Source of the DNA: Pseudomonas entomophila
GTDB taxonomy: Bacteria > Pseudomonadota > Gammaproteobacteria > Pseudomonadales > Pseudomonadaceae
NCBI RefSeq assembly: GCF_023277925.1
Contig: NZ_CP063832.1
Span: forward strand, 1,893,001-1,957,000
Direction of reading: 5' to 3'
DNA: 64,000 nucleotides
Position 1 is the stretch's first letter. Each line of letters starts with the position of its first letter. Of this stretch, positions 50,501-61,396 are shown one piece after another. The translations under genes and the position numbers were made by a program. The notes beneath the pieces were generated by a model, which saw nothing but the letters and a program-made list of their open reading frames with translations, had not been told where the DNA came from and did not search any database.

Positions 50501-53500
50501 CCCAGCACCTGGCGCGCCATGTCGTCGCTACCCTGGGGCTGGCTGTTGGGGCCATAGCCGAACGCCAGGCTGCCGACCTGGATATCCAGCACCCCGTCGC
50601 CGCTGCCGGCGCCCCCGGCGATGGGGGTGCCCGGCAGGTGGCGGGCGCCGCTCCAGATCAGGCTGTCGGTGCGCAGGGTGGCACGGTCGCTGGCGCTGCC
50701 GTGGCCATAGATCGCCGGGGTGGCGAGGATCAGGTCGTGCAGGCGATTGCGGCCGGTTTCGCGGTCGTAGGTGTCCAGGGTGGCGGTGCCGAAGAAATTC
50801 AGCGAGTCGGCCGCCGACAGGCTCAGGGTCTCCAGTGCCGGCACCCCCGCCTGGGTGTCGCCGCGCAGCAGGCGGTCGAGCACGGTCTGGTTCAGGGTCA
50901 GCCCGTCACCCAGGGTGCCGGTCGCCTTCGCGGCCGCCAAGGCCTCGGCGGAACCGACGTTGATCCGGCCCACCGCCAACCCCAGGTGCCGGGTACCGAA
51001 GCGCACCTGCTCATCCAGGCGGAAGGTCTTGTCGGTGGCGGCGAACAGCGAACCTTCCGAGTACAGCCGGGTGGTGCCCTGGCAGGCCCCGCTGGGGCAA
51101 TCGCCGATCAGGATGCTGCCTGGCGCGAAGAGCTCTCCGGCCACCGCCGGCAAGACATCGAGGCGCCCGTTGGAGACCGCCAGCAGGCCATGCTGGTTGG
51201 GGTCGATGAGGAAACCGTCATTGGCATCGTAGGGCACCCGGCCCTGGCCCAAGGTGTCGATGGCCGCGCCCTGCTCGACGACGATGCCGCCGCCGCGCCT
51301 GCTGGTCGAGAGGAACACCTCGCCCGCCCGCAACTCGGCACCGGAGCGCACGCGGATGGCCGTGGTGTTCTCGGTGAGGCTGAGCAGGTTGCCGCCCTGG
51401 CCATAGCTCAATTGCGCACGGGCGCCGATGCTCAGGTGCGGCGCCTTCAGGGCGTTGAGCTCGCTGGCGAGGATCCGCGTCAGGTCAGCCGTGTCGGCCC
51501 GCCCGCCCGCCCCGGGGCCGAGGATCTCCAGGTGCTCCGCGCCCATGACGGTCGCGCTGCCTGGGCGCCCGCCCTCGGCGGCGGCGAAGTTGGCCTGCCC
51601 GGCAAAGCGCAAGGTGCTGGCCGCGTCGTCGTTGGCCCGCAGGCGCAGGGTCAGCCATTTGCCATCGGCTTCGGTCGCGGCGCGCGGCACGCCCTTGGCG
51701 GCGGCATCGGCGGCGACGAAGCGGGCATAGGTGGTCTCGTTGTACTGGGCGTAGCGCCGCAAGGTGTCGGCGGCGGTGAGGATGACCTGGCTGGCGAGCG
51801 GCTGGCGGACCGTGGTGTTGGCCACCGAGAGGCTGCCCGAGGTGGTCCAGGAACCATTGCGCATCGCCAGGCTGTCGGCCTGTGCCCCGGCCTGGGCCAG
51901 GCCGTTGAGTTCGACACGGTAAGCACCCGGCAACAGGGCATAGCTGGCCGGCAGCAAGGTGTAGGTGCCCGCGGCGAGGCCTGGCACGCCGTGGTCGAGG
52001 GTGATCCGCTGGCCGATGGCCGGGTCGGCCGCGCCGGAAGCACCCGCCAGGGGCGCATAGTCCTGGGCCAGCCCCGGCACGATGGCGTAGACCGGGTTGC
52101 TCGCCAACGACGGCAGCAGCAACCGGCCATGACTGTCCAGTTGCACCAGTGGGTGGTAACGCGCGTCAGTGGAGCCACCGCGCCCCGAGACGAAACCGGC
52201 GCCGGTAAGCTCGCCGCCACCAGACAGGTCGACCAGCGCCCCGGCCTGCACCTCCACCTGCCGAGCCCCAAGCATGACGCCGTGCGACGTGTCGCCCGCC
52301 GCCCCGATCAGGCTCACCGCCTTGCCGCCATACAGGTAGCTGAGCCCGTCGAGGGTGCCACCGTAAGGCATCAGCAGGCCTGCGGCGCTGACCGAGGTGA
52401 TGCTGCCGGGTAGCAGCGTCAGCCGTTGCACATCGCCCGCCGAGCTACGTGCCTCGGTACCCAGGGCGACTTCACCGAGCGGCGCACGGACCACCCCGCC
52501 CTGCTCCACGGTACCGCCCTCCAGGCGCACGCGACCGAACACCGACTGTGGCACCGCCGGGGTGGCGGTGCCGACCCGCCCGATACGCAGGGTCGCGTCC
52601 AGGCCCGCAGCAATGGCACCGAACGCCCCTGTGACCGGATAGACCTGCGCGGCGACCAGTTCAAGGTCGGCGTTGCTGGTGAAGCGCCCGCGATCGACGG
52701 CCGGGTCGGAACTGCCCAGCAAGCGGATATCGCCTTCGCTGCGCAGGCGCCCCAGGGTGAAACCGCGCCGGTCGAACTGCAGGCTCTGGTTACCGGCCAG
52801 GTTCAGGCGCCCATTCGCGCCCAGGGTGACCTCGTCGCGCAGGTCGAGCAGGTTGGCCTCGACCTGCAACAGCGCTTCGCTGGCGCGTTGCGACTGCCCG
52901 CCCTTGACCGTGGGGCGCGTGGCCAGGTCGCCGCTGTGGTGCGTGCTGCCGGCCAGGCGTACGTATGGCGCGTGCAAGCGCACCCGGGTGTCGCTGGCCG
53001 CGCCTTCGGCGAGCACCAGGGAGCCGGTGTACAGGCGCAGGTCCTGGGCCAGCCCCAGGTCGACATCACCGGCGAATGCCAGCACGCCGTCGCTGAGCAG
53101 CGCCAGGCTGCCGAAACCACCGGCCTGGACGCGCTCGATGCTCAAGCGCCCCTGGCCATAACGCAACGGCCCTTGCGCGGCCGGGCTCGCGTGCTGCTCG
53201 AGCAGCAGTTCACGGGGCGCGACCAATCCATCCACCAGTGCCCGGTTGAGGTACAGCCCGGTGTCCAGCGCCACCGCCAGGCTGCCCGCCGCCGCGCCCT
53301 GGCCACCGGAGGCGGCGCTGAACTCGCCGTCCAGGCGCAAGCCGTTGTTCGATGCCAGGCTGATGCTGCCCCCGGCGCTAGCCACTTGCAGCGGCCCCTG
53401 GCCGCGTATGTCGAGGGTCGCCTGGGCACCGTCGGCGCGCAGGCGAGAGCCCTGTTCGAGCACCACGAACAGGTCGGCCGCCTCACTGACGCCCTTCGTT

Positions 53501-56500
53501 TGGTCGAGGTTGCCACCAATGACGATGCTGCCGCCGGCATCCACCCGGCCATAGCGCCGCCCTTGGCTGTCCAGGGCGGTGTAGGCGCGCCCCCTGACGT
53601 CGACCAGCGCCTCGCCACCGAGATTGATCGAACGTTGATGGGGCGCCTCGGCGATCCCCGACGCCGCCAGCGGCGCACGTTCCTGCAACAGGCTCACCGC
53701 GCCGCCCGGTGCTTGCAGGCTGCCGTCCAGCGTCAGTTGCGCAGTGCTGCGCAAGGCGATCGATTGCAGCGGGTCGACACTGATCGCGACGCCTCGGCCC
53801 ACCACCAACGCCGCCGCTTCACGCTTGGCCTGGCTCAGCAGTGCATCGCCCGCCGCCAGGTTCAGGCTGGCGCCGCCACGTTGGCCAATGCGACCCTTGA
53901 GCGCATCCTCCTGCAACAACGGCGGCAGCCACAGTTTGGGCTGGCCGACCACCGCGTCACCGGCATCCAGCTGCTCCACCGGTCGGGTCACCTGCACCTG
54001 GCTGCCCTCGGCCACCCTCAGGCTACCGCTGGCCCGCACGGTGTACTGGGCAAAGCCCAGCGCGAAGAAGCCCTCGGGGAGATAGACACCGGCGGTATCG
54101 CCGCGCGGTCCACCGATTTGCACATTGCCACCGCGCATGTCGAGGGTGCCGGCGCCCATGCTGCCATACCCTCGCAGCTCGCCCCCGAGCTGCAATCGGC
54201 TGTTGCCATCGCTGCTCCCGGAGCTGTCGAAATAGGCTGTCTGCAAGGTGAGGTTGCCGCCGCTGCCGCCAAGCAGCCGATTGCCGTCGCCGCGTACCAC
54301 GCCACCCGAAACGTCGAGCAGGCTGCCCTGGCCCAATACCAGGTCGCCGGTGCTGCGCAGCACCAGGTTGCCGCCATTGCGCCAGGCGCGCTCACTGGCA
54401 TCGCCGTGGTCGCGGCGCACGCCACTGGCATCCAGGCGCACGCCCGGTGCGACGACCACCTGCGCCCGCAGCCCCGCCGGGGTTGCCAGCGCCTGGTCGA
54501 TCACCGCGCCGGCATTGAGCTGGCCAAGCACGTTGCCCAGGCGCAGCGTGCCGCCCCGGGCGACCAGGCCGGCATCGACCTGCACCTGGCTGCCATGCAA
54601 CGCCAGTTGCCCGCCATCGGCCAGGCGCAACGCATCGGCGACCTCGACCCGCTCGCTGGCGGCCACGCTCAGGCCGCCCAGGGCGAAACCGTTGAGCAAG
54701 CCTGTATCCAGCACCAGACGACCACGCCGGGCCTCGTCCAACGGCGCCTGCAAGGCCACGCCCGCGCTGCCGCCACGGGCACTGTCGCGCAGCAGCACCT
54801 GGCGCAGCACCGGGTACAGGCCATGCACCAGCTCCTTGCTCGACGCCTGGTACAACGGCACCTGCTGGCCAATGACCAACTGCGCGCCACGGGCCTGGGC
54901 GGTATGCGCTTGCTGGTAGCCATCCAGCGCGGCCACGGGGGCCTGCTGCTGGCGCTGGTCGCGCCAGGTCTCGCCGATCAGCTGGCCATCGAGCAGCGCG
55001 GCCTGGGTGGCGACCACCAGGCTGCCGGCATCGCGGCCCACGGTGTAGCCCTGTTCGAAACGCTGCCCTGGGGCGATCAGCGGGTTGTGGAACAGGCGGG
55101 TCTGCTTCCAGCGCACGCTGGTCTGCTCGAACCCCTGGTAGACACCGGTGTACAGCAGGTCGCCCGGCGCGCGGGACAGCTCGTACAGGTGACCATCCTC
55201 GCCGCGCAGCCAGCTCTGGCGGATGACGCCGTCCTGCACCGCCAGGGTGCCGCCGGACAGGTTGAACCGGGCACCGGCGCGGGTCACCAGGTCCTGGCCG
55301 GTGAAGGTGACCGTGCCGCCCTGGGCCATCCATTCGCCGACGCTGTGGTTGCGCGTGCCTAGATAGCCGCCGACCTCCAGCAGGCCGCCCGCCGTGTACC
55401 AGCGATCGCTGGCATAACCATTGACCCCAGCAGCCACATGCACCAGCTCACGCACGTCGACCCAGACATCGCTGTTGATCAGGCCGCCCTTGTCGCGATT
55501 GCCGGCCGCATCGCGTTGTTCGTTGCCCTGCACATTGATCTTGACGAGGTTGCTGTGCATCGCCACCTTGACGCCCAGGGCGCCGGCCACATCAATGCCC
55601 GCGCCATCCTCCACCAGGCTGCGCCGGCCCGCGCTGACCGCCACCTGCCCGCCCGTGGCGAGGGTCAGCGAGCCGTCCTGGAAGTGCACGGTGCCACCGC
55701 TCACCGCCTCCACCCGCGATTGCTCGGGGCGGTCGATGACCGTGCTGAGGTTGTCGAAACGGCCGCTGGCCAGGTTGCCGGCGCTGCCGTTGATCAATGC
55801 CCGCGAGGCTTCGCGCTGGCTGTCCAGGGCACTGCTGTCATCGAGCAGCACGGCCGTCACGCTGCCCCGGCCGAAGGTCACGCTGCCATTGCTGTCACTG
55901 GCCGCGTTGAGCAGGTGGATGCTGCCACGGCGGTCCACGGCAGTGCTGGCCAGGGCCACGCCCTCCTGGCGCACCTGGTGGCCGGTCAGGGTGATATCGC
56001 CGCCTGCAGCCTGGAGCAAACCACGGTTGGCGACAGTGCCTGCGCCGCTGTCGCCACGCAGGCTGCTGGCCACCTCATTGCCCCGGGTGGTCGAGAACGG
56101 GTTGGCCTCGGTGCCGCGCCCCCGACGGATGTAGAAGTCGTCACCCGCCGCCAGGGTGGTCTGGCCCTTGGGGCTGACGATCTGGCCGTCGTTACCTACC
56201 TCGCTGCCCAGCAACAGCACATAGCCGCCACCCGCGGTGGAGGTCGCCGGCTCCCGGGTGTGGATCTGCGCACCACGCTCGACCAGCACTTTGCCAGCGG
56301 CATTGGCGAAGGTGGCCTGGCTGCCACTGTTGTCGACATACAGCCCGCGCTGGCTGAACTGCTCGTCACTGATTTGGGCCGCGGCGGCCACCAGGTTGCG
56401 CACGTTGACCTGGCTGGTGCCGTTGAACACCACACCATTGCGGTTGACCAGCATCACCGTGCCGGCGGCTTCGATCTGACCATGGATCTGGCTGGGCCGG

Positions 56501-57122
56501 GCGTTGGGATCGTTGACTCGGTTGAGCACGGCCCACTGCGCCTGCTGGTCGAAGGTGACCGTGGTGTCGCGGCCGACGTTGAACGTCTCCCAGTTGAGGA
56601 TGGCCTTGTCAGCGGTCTGCTCGATGCGCACCTGGGTCTTGCCGCCGTTCTGGGCCTGTTGCGGCGCCTTGGCGTTGAGCCAGCCTTGGGTCAGCGGGTT
56701 TTCGTCGACCTTCAGGCCGCCCTCGCCCAAGCCATTGGGCACCACCTGCGGCTGGACCTGGGCCAGGGTTCGTCCATTGGCCTGTGCCGCCTGCTGCGCG
56801 GCGATCGCGGCAACCGTGTTGTTGAGGTTGCTGACCGAATGCTGGAACTGTTGGTTGATGCGCTGCTGCTGGGCCAGGGGGGTGGCGAGCCCGGCTGCGG
56901 CAGGCCTGCGCCCCCCCCTGCGGCTGCGGCCGGTGCGGTCGAGGCGCCCTTGGCGGCGAACCAGGCCGAGCTGAACGCCTGGCCCGCCTGGGCGCTGCCC
57001 GCCAGCAGGAACAAGGCAATGGCCTGGGCCAGGGGCTTGAGCAGCAGGGGTTCGCCGCAAGACTTGCCACGCGGTTGCACGGCTAGGGCTGGGGAGGCTG
57101 GCTGGGGCATGCCGCGCGACAT
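44527..57122 (-). CDS. pdtA: Giant filamentous-haemagglutinin-type TpsA exoprotein (PdtA-like), frameshifted at a G8 tract
   Basis: This is a secreted two-partner-system exoprotein of about 4,200 residues. The start at 57122 (RBS AAGGA) gives MSRGMPQPASPALAVQPRGK, then a signal core PLAQAIALFLLAGSAQA and FSSAWFAAKGAST. The frame breaks at eight G (56911-56918). The body in the second frame begins GLATPLAQQQRINQQFQHSV and then the TPS/haemagglutination domain (AILNWETFNVGRDTTVTFDQ, NRVNDPNARPSQIHGQI, VMLVNRNGVVFNG). A beta-helix follows, then a triple Cys-containing repeat. A DUF3739-like end (SRFYALQGDIVGLNTGEL) comes last, with no toxin domain. Length and end resemble P. aeruginosa PdtA. No TpsB transporter gene is adjacent. 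A phosphate-binding DING protein lies upstream. Confidence 0.82.
47808..48150 (-). repeat. Triple tandem repeat inside the giant exoprotein gene
   Basis: Three copies of about 40 codons encode VWAPDNGAGFPAGEPVAEDQ-type units followed by FCELVPDWC (C-x6-C), with Pro/Lys linkers between (PAPKPKPG, PPKK). The copies span about 47811-47906, 47931-48027 and 48053-48149. They are nearly identical at DNA level. They fall near residue 3,000 and interrupt the beta-helix repeats. Confidence 0.85.
56911..56918 (-). repeat. Homopolymer G8 tract at the frame break of the giant exoprotein
   Basis: On the coding (minus) strand the tract is GCA then eight G then CGCAGG. Reading from the signal peptide gives GGGAGLPQPG, out of frame. 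One extra G (nine) or two fewer (six) gives GGGRRPAAAGLATPLAQQQ, joining the 12.5-kb frame. Thus the tract length decides whether the full protein is made. Confidence 0.85.
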
Positions 57123-57426
57123 CGCTTCGGTTCCTTGTGCTGGGGGATGGCGGCGGTAATGCCGCTTTGCCATAAGGCGTTTGGAGCGGTGGGGGACCGA
57201 AGGTTTGTCATGCAAAGTTCATTTGCTTGCGCTAGGGGATTTCGAGGTGATCGACGGGAGGGTTTTAGCGCCTACAAGATCGAGCGCCGCGCGGGCGGCG
57301 CTCGATCCCCAGGGCGCTGCAAAACCCCCGCCAAGCACCTCGCAAGACCAACGCGAAAACCGGCAGTGCCCTACAGGCCACTGCCGGCTACCCGCCAATA
57401 CCGGCAGGCGGTTTCAGCTACCCGTA
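57123..57426. other. Intergenic region between the giant exoprotein and the DING gene, with a REP-like hairpin
   Basis: The 304-bp gap contains GATCGAGCGCCG-CGCGGG-CGGCGCTCGATC (57278-57307), a perfect 12-bp-arm hairpin. No coding frame looks real. The promoter of the exoprotein should lie here; I see no clear PHO box. Confidence 0.6.
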
Positions 57427-58587
57427 TTACAGGCGGCCAATCCCGTTGCACACCGCGCTGTTGTTGATGTCCAGGCCATCACCATAGGTGTTGTCCAGGA
57501 ACACCTTCTTGATCTCGGCGGCATAGGTGGCCGGCAGATTGACGAAGGTGTGGGCGGTGATCAGGGTCGACTTGCTGCCGCTGTACAGGTCGTTCAGGAA
57601 ACCGCGTACGGCGGTGGCGTCGGCGGCGTCCTTGTAGCACTGACCCACCAGCAGGTTGGTGTAACCCACGATCGGGTAGCCGGAGGTCGGTACCGGGCGG
57701 TCACCCGCGGCGGAGCCGAAGGTCGGCACCCACTTGCTCGGCTGGACACGATCGGCAAACGTGGCCGGGGCCACGGCGGTGCCGAGTGCGGTCTGGGCAT
57801 TGGCGGCGGTCGGCAGCGGCGCCGTGCCAGCGGCTACCGGGTTCTTGCTGACGCGGGCGACCACGGCGTTGTTGCCTGGGTTGACGTAGTCAGGGCTGAT
57901 GTAGCCGATGCTGCCATCGGTGGCGTTGACCTGGGTCATGACGTCACCACTGCCGGCGACACCTTTCCAGGTGGCAGGCACGGCCGTGAGCTTGGCGCTG
58001 GAGAAGGTGCTGCCGACCTTGAACTGGGTCGGGCAGGAATCGTTGAGGAAGCGGGTCAGCAACTCGGTGGTGCCGCTGCTGCCGGAGCGATAGACGATGG
58101 TGATCGGGGTGTTGTCGGCGGTGTTGAGCAACTGGCCCCAGGTGGTGGCCGAACCCGAGAACGCGGCGCACAGCTGGGCACCGCTCAGTTGCAGGGTCGT
58201 GTTGCCGGCTTTCTTGTAGGGAATGGTCACCGAAGTGCCCACGGACGGGATCTGGATCAGCTTGCCCCAGGCACCGCCGCGCGCGGCGTCGGCGGTGTAG
58301 TCGTTGATCTCGGTGGCGCTGAGCACCGAGTCGCTGCCGGCGTATTCGACGTTGGCACCGGCCTGGTTGACCGCACCGCCGTTGTTGAACAGGAAAGCGG
58401 TCTTGCCGCCGCCGCTGCCAACGCCGACGTAGGTGAAACCGGCGGGGAGGATGCCGGCCAGGGCGCCTTTGCCGTTGTACAGCGGCTCAGGCAAGGTGGC
58501 ACCGCCACCGACAACGGCGGCCATGGATTGGGCCGAAGCCAGGGTAGCAGCCACCAGGGAGGCGGCGATCACAGTACGCTTAAACAT
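57427..58587 (-). CDS. DING/PstS-family phosphate-binding protein (LapA-like)
   Basis: This 386-residue secreted protein has a signal peptide (MFKRTVIAASLVAATLASAQ, cleavage after SMA). The mature start AVVGGGATLPEPLY is the equivalent of the DINGGGATLPQPLY N-terminus. Phosphate-site motifs are VGVGSGGGKTAFL, EYAGSDSVLSATEI, VPSVGTSVTIPY and RSGSSGTTELLTRFLN. The ending NNSAVCNGIGRL matches DING proteins. DING proteins bind phosphate, and some have phosphatase activity (P. aeruginosa LapA). The start at 58587 follows AGGAG. The neighbour is the PdtA-like exoprotein, as in the P. aeruginosa Hxc/PdtA region. Confidence 0.9.
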   Translation of the reverse strand: MFKRTVIAASLVAATLASAQSMAAVVGGGATLPEPLYNGKGALAGILPAGFTYVGVGSGGGKTAFLFNNGGAVNQAGANVEYAGSDSVLSATEINDYTADAARGGAWGKLIQIPSVGTSVTIPYKKAGNTTLQLSGAQLCAAFSGSATTWGQLLNTADNTPITIVYRSGSSGTTELLTRFLNDSCPTQFKVGSTFSSAKLTAVPATWKGVAGSGDVMTQVNATDGSIGYISPDYVNPGNNAVVARVSKNPVAAGTAPLPTAANAQTALGTAVAPATFADRVQPSKWVPTFGSAAGDRPVPTSGYPIVGYTNLLVGQCYKDAADATAVRGFLNDLYSGSKSTLITAHTFVNLPATYAAEIKKVFLDNTYGDGLDINNSAVCNGIGRL

Positions 58588-58960
58588 GAAGCAATCTCCT
58601 ATCGTCGTGTTCATACGTTGAGTGGGTCGCGCATTGCATGGCCACAGGCCGCATACCCCGATCCAGAGGGGCTCAAGGCCTGTCCACGGGGCCAACATTC
58701 GCAGCTTGTGGTGACAGGGAAAGGAAAAAACATCGGGAGTTGCGCGAGGTTTTCCTCGGGTCCATGGCATGGATCGCCGGCTGTTTTCAAGGGTGTTTCA
58801 GGCAAGCGCAGGCACGCCGGGCGTGTTGCCTCCAGAGGATCGCGTCGAGGGGCTCGGGAGGTCGGCTGGCGCACAGTGCGAGGCGAAAATCGTTTACCAT
58901 CGCCACCTTGTGCGAACCGGTGGTCCGGCACCGAACGAAGTGGCGAAAGGAACCTTGAAG

Positions 58961-59116
58961 ATGCAGCGAATGATCCAGTTCGTGGCGGTGGTCGTGGCAT
59001 GCACGCTCATCGGCGTGGCATGCGAGCACTACGGCGTGAACCAGTACCTGAAATGGCTGTTGATGAGCCTGCCGGCGATTGTCTGGGTACGCCTGCGCAA
59101 TCCGGCGAAGGGCTAG
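58961..59116 (+). CDS. Small membrane protein, unknown function
   Basis: This is a 51-residue peptide MQRMIQFVAVVVACTLIGVA with two predicted hydrophobic stretches (residues 5-20 and 31-43) and a basic tail RLRNPAKG. RBS AAAGGAA precedes the ATG. The lipoprotein gene starts 3 bp after its stop, so they form an operon. No family is recognised. Confidence 0.6.
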   Translation: MQRMIQFVAVVVACTLIGVACEHYGVNQYLKWLLMSLPAIVWVRLRNPAKG

Positions 59117-59119
59117 AAC

Positions 59120-59596
59120 ATGCCTCGCCTGCCCAGACTGCTGTTCCCTGTGTTGTTGCTTGCCGCCCTGGCCGCCTGCGACCAGAAACCGTCCCGCGAG
59201 GAAAAGATCCTCGCCAACCTGCCGCTTCAGGAAGCCTACGATCACAACATCGAGCGCATGGCCCAACTGCTGGCGATAACCCACGCCCAACTGCCTGAAA
59301 ACACGATCAAGGACGTCCTGCGCAAGCACCTGACCGTCGAGGATCAACGCCAGGACCTGTTCAAGCTCTACAGCGAGGCGCATTTCAGCGATGCCGAGTT
59401 CGACCGCATCGTCGAAGTGACCCGCGACCCGACCAAGGCCAAGGCGCTGGCCGAGACCGACGAAGGCAAGCGCCTGAGCGACAAGCTGACCGGTTTCATG
59501 CGCGAAAGCGCCAGCGACCCCAAGCTGCAGGCGATCGCCGAGGAGCGCATGCGGCAGGTGGAGGACGAACTGGAATCCCTGGAGCAGGCACCTTGA
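59120..59596 (+). CDS. Helical lipoprotein, unknown function
   Basis: This is a 158-residue lipoprotein: signal MPRLPRLLFPVLLLAALAAC (lipobox LAAC). The mature part is mostly helical and charged (PSREEKILANLPLQEAYDHN, DVLRKHLTVEDQRQDLFKLY). It is coupled to the small membrane protein upstream. I do not recognise a family. The expected location is outer or inner membrane, facing the periplasm. Confidence 0.75.
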   Translation: MPRLPRLLFPVLLLAALAACDQKPSREEKILANLPLQEAYDHNIERMAQLLAITHAQLPENTIKDVLRKHLTVEDQRQDLFKLYSEAHFSDAEFDRIVEVTRDPTKAKALAETDEGKRLSDKLTGFMRESASDPKLQAIAEERMRQVEDELESLEQAP

Positions 59597-59698
59597 CCCC
59601 ACTCAAGCCTTGAAGCGGCCCATCCGCCGCCGCCTGCATTGCCTGGCCGCTGATTCCCATGGCCGAATACCACCATTACGCGTAAGGTTGATCACCTT

Positions 59699-61306
59699 TT
59701 GCGCCCGCCAGTGAGACCTGGATTGCCACACGCCAAGCACGGATTGCGCCTGGACCTGCGCACGCTCATCTTCGTTCTCTGCGCCCTCACCGCCTTGGTG
59801 ATGCTGTTGACCAGCTATTTCGCCAGCTACCGGGTGCAGCGCCAGTTGCTGATCGACCACTCGCTGGAAGCCAACCGCGTGTATGCCGCCAAGCTGGCGG
59901 CAATCACCGAGACCTTCCTGGGCAACGCCCTGCAACAGCTGGCCTTCAGCGCCGGCGTGCAGGGTCGCCAACTGGCTGACAGCGCCGCCCTGCAAGCGGA
60001 GACCGAACGTGTGCTGCATCAGAGCAACGCCTTCAACTCCACGTTCCTGATCGATGCCCAGGGCACCCTGCGGGCGATTTCGCCGGCCCCGCTGCGCCAC
60101 CTCGTCGGCACCCTGTCCACCTCGCCCGGCGCCCAGCAGGCGCTGCGCGAACGCCGCACGCTGGTGTCGACGGCCTTCCTGTCGGCGGCCAACAACCTGG
60201 TGGTGGTGCTGTCGCAGCCGATCTACGATGCCAACGGCCAATACCAGGGCTATGTCGGTGGCAGCCTCTACCTGCGCGAGCACAACATCCTCACCAGCCT
60301 GCTGGGCGAGCACTACTACCAGGATGGCTCCTATCTCTATGTGGTCGACCGCAACCGTCGCCTGCTGTATCACCCCGAGACAGAGCGCGTGGGCACGCAA
60401 GTGGTCGGCAACACACTGATCGACCAGTTGGGCGAACTGCACGAAGGCACGCGCCGGGTCGTCAACAGCCAGGGCGTGGAAATGCTCGCCGGCTTCGCCA
60501 CGGTGCCCAGCACCGGCTGGGGCGTGGTGGCGCAGCAGCCACTGACGGCAACAGTCGCCCCGCTACACCACCTGGTTCTCAGCGTGGTCGGCATTTCCGC
60601 GCCGCTGGCGTTGCTCGGTTGCCTGCTGCTGTGGTGGCTGGCGCTGGTCATCGTGCGCCCGCTGTGGCAACTGGCCGCGGCGGCGAGGGGCCTGGACCGC
60701 ACCGGCACCACCGAGCGCATCGACCGGGTGCGCGCCTGGTACTTCGAGGCCGCCGAGCTCAAGCGCGCCCTGCTGTTCGGCCTCAACCTGCTGCAGGAGC
60801 GCATCGGCCGCCTCAACCGCGATGCCCAGACCGATCCGCTGACCGGGCTGGTCAACCGCCGCGGGCTGGATTTCGCCTTGTCGCTGCTGCAGGCCGAAGG
60901 GCGCGACTTTGTCGCCATCGTGCTCGATGTGGATCATTTCAAGCGGGTCAACGATGGCCATGGCCATGAAGTCGGTGACGCGGTGCTGCGCCGCCTGGCC
61001 GAGCTGATGCGTGGGGCCTGTCGCGAAGGGGATGTGCTGTGCCGGACCGGGGGAGAGGAGTTCCTCATGCTGCTGCCGGGGGCGAGCCTGGAGGCGGCCC
61101 TGGCCGTGGCCGAGCGCCTGCGGCTGGCGGTACAGAATACCGCCATCGCCCCCGTGGGCGGCGTCACCGTCTCGCTGGGTGTGGCGCGCTGGCAGGCTGC
61201 GTCCGACAGCGAACCTGGCGCCACTCTCAAGGCAGCGGACCGGGCGCTGTACCAGGCCAAGCGCAGTGGTCGCAATAGGGTTTGCCGCCTCCAGAACGAA
61301 CGCTGA
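59699..61306 (+). CDS. Membrane-bound diguanylate cyclase with dCache-like sensor and GGEEF domain
   Basis: This 535-residue protein has TM1 (LIFVLCALTALVMLLTSYFA), an extracytoplasmic dCache-like domain (residues about 45-285), TM2 (LVLSVVGISAPLALLGCLLL), and a C-terminal GGDEF domain. The active site is RTGGEEF, with Glu replacing Asp, still a catalytically competent form. The I-site RxxD (REGD) lies five residues before it, so product inhibition is likely. It makes c-di-GMP in response to an unknown periplasmic signal. The start is uncertain: TTG 59699 or GTG 59711. No phosphodiesterase is adjacent. Confidence 0.88.
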   Translation: MRPPVRPGLPHAKHGLRLDLRTLIFVLCALTALVMLLTSYFASYRVQRQLLIDHSLEANRVYAAKLAAITETFLGNALQQLAFSAGVQGRQLADSAALQAETERVLHQSNAFNSTFLIDAQGTLRAISPAPLRHLVGTLSTSPGAQQALRERRTLVSTAFLSAANNLVVVLSQPIYDANGQYQGYVGGSLYLREHNILTSLLGEHYYQDGSYLYVVDRNRRLLYHPETERVGTQVVGNTLIDQLGELHEGTRRVVNSQGVEMLAGFATVPSTGWGVVAQQPLTATVAPLHHLVLSVVGISAPLALLGCLLLWWLALVIVRPLWQLAAAARGLDRTGTTERIDRVRAWYFEAAELKRALLFGLNLLQERIGRLNRDAQTDPLTGLVNRRGLDFALSLLQAEGRDFVAIVLDVDHFKRVNDGHGHEVGDAVLRRLAELMRGACREGDVLCRTGGEEFLMLLPGASLEAALAVAERLRLAVQNTAIAPVGGVTVSLGVARWQAASDSEPGATLKAADRALYQAKRSGRNRVCRLQNER

Positions 61307-61354
61307 CCCGCAGTGGCAGGGGCGGCGTCCAGGCATAGCCAGTTTGCAACGCAG

Positions 61355-61396
61355 GTAGGATTCATCCGCGATGCGCCGCGCGGGTGGCGCTCGATC
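61355..61396. repeat. Degenerate REP plus hairpin
   Basis: GTAGGATTCATCCGCGATGC has lost the GCGG core seen in other REPs (GTAGGAGCGGATTCATCCGC). It is followed by CGCCGCGCGGGTGGCGCTCG, a variant of the hairpins at 27768 and 57278. It lies in the 254-bp gap before glcD, which holds no other visible feature. Confidence 0.65.

Noticed and set aside
47767..52413. Very long plus-strand frame inside the giant exoprotein gene (and another at 52426-55362)
   Set aside because: These lie fully antisense to the TpsA body, have low-complexity His/Gln/Ala/Gly composition and no start context; typical GC-rich shadow frames.
58670..58730. PHO-box-like sequence (CTGTCACCACAAGCTGCGA on the minus strand) upstream of the DING gene
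   Set aside because: Only the first half matches the consensus; the second CTGTCA-like half at 11-bp spacing is missing.
59655..59690. Short frame MAEYHHYA before the diguanylate cyclase, similar in start to MAEYYRHI at 6185
   Set aside because: Only eight and twenty codons, no RBS; the similarity is too short to call a repeat.
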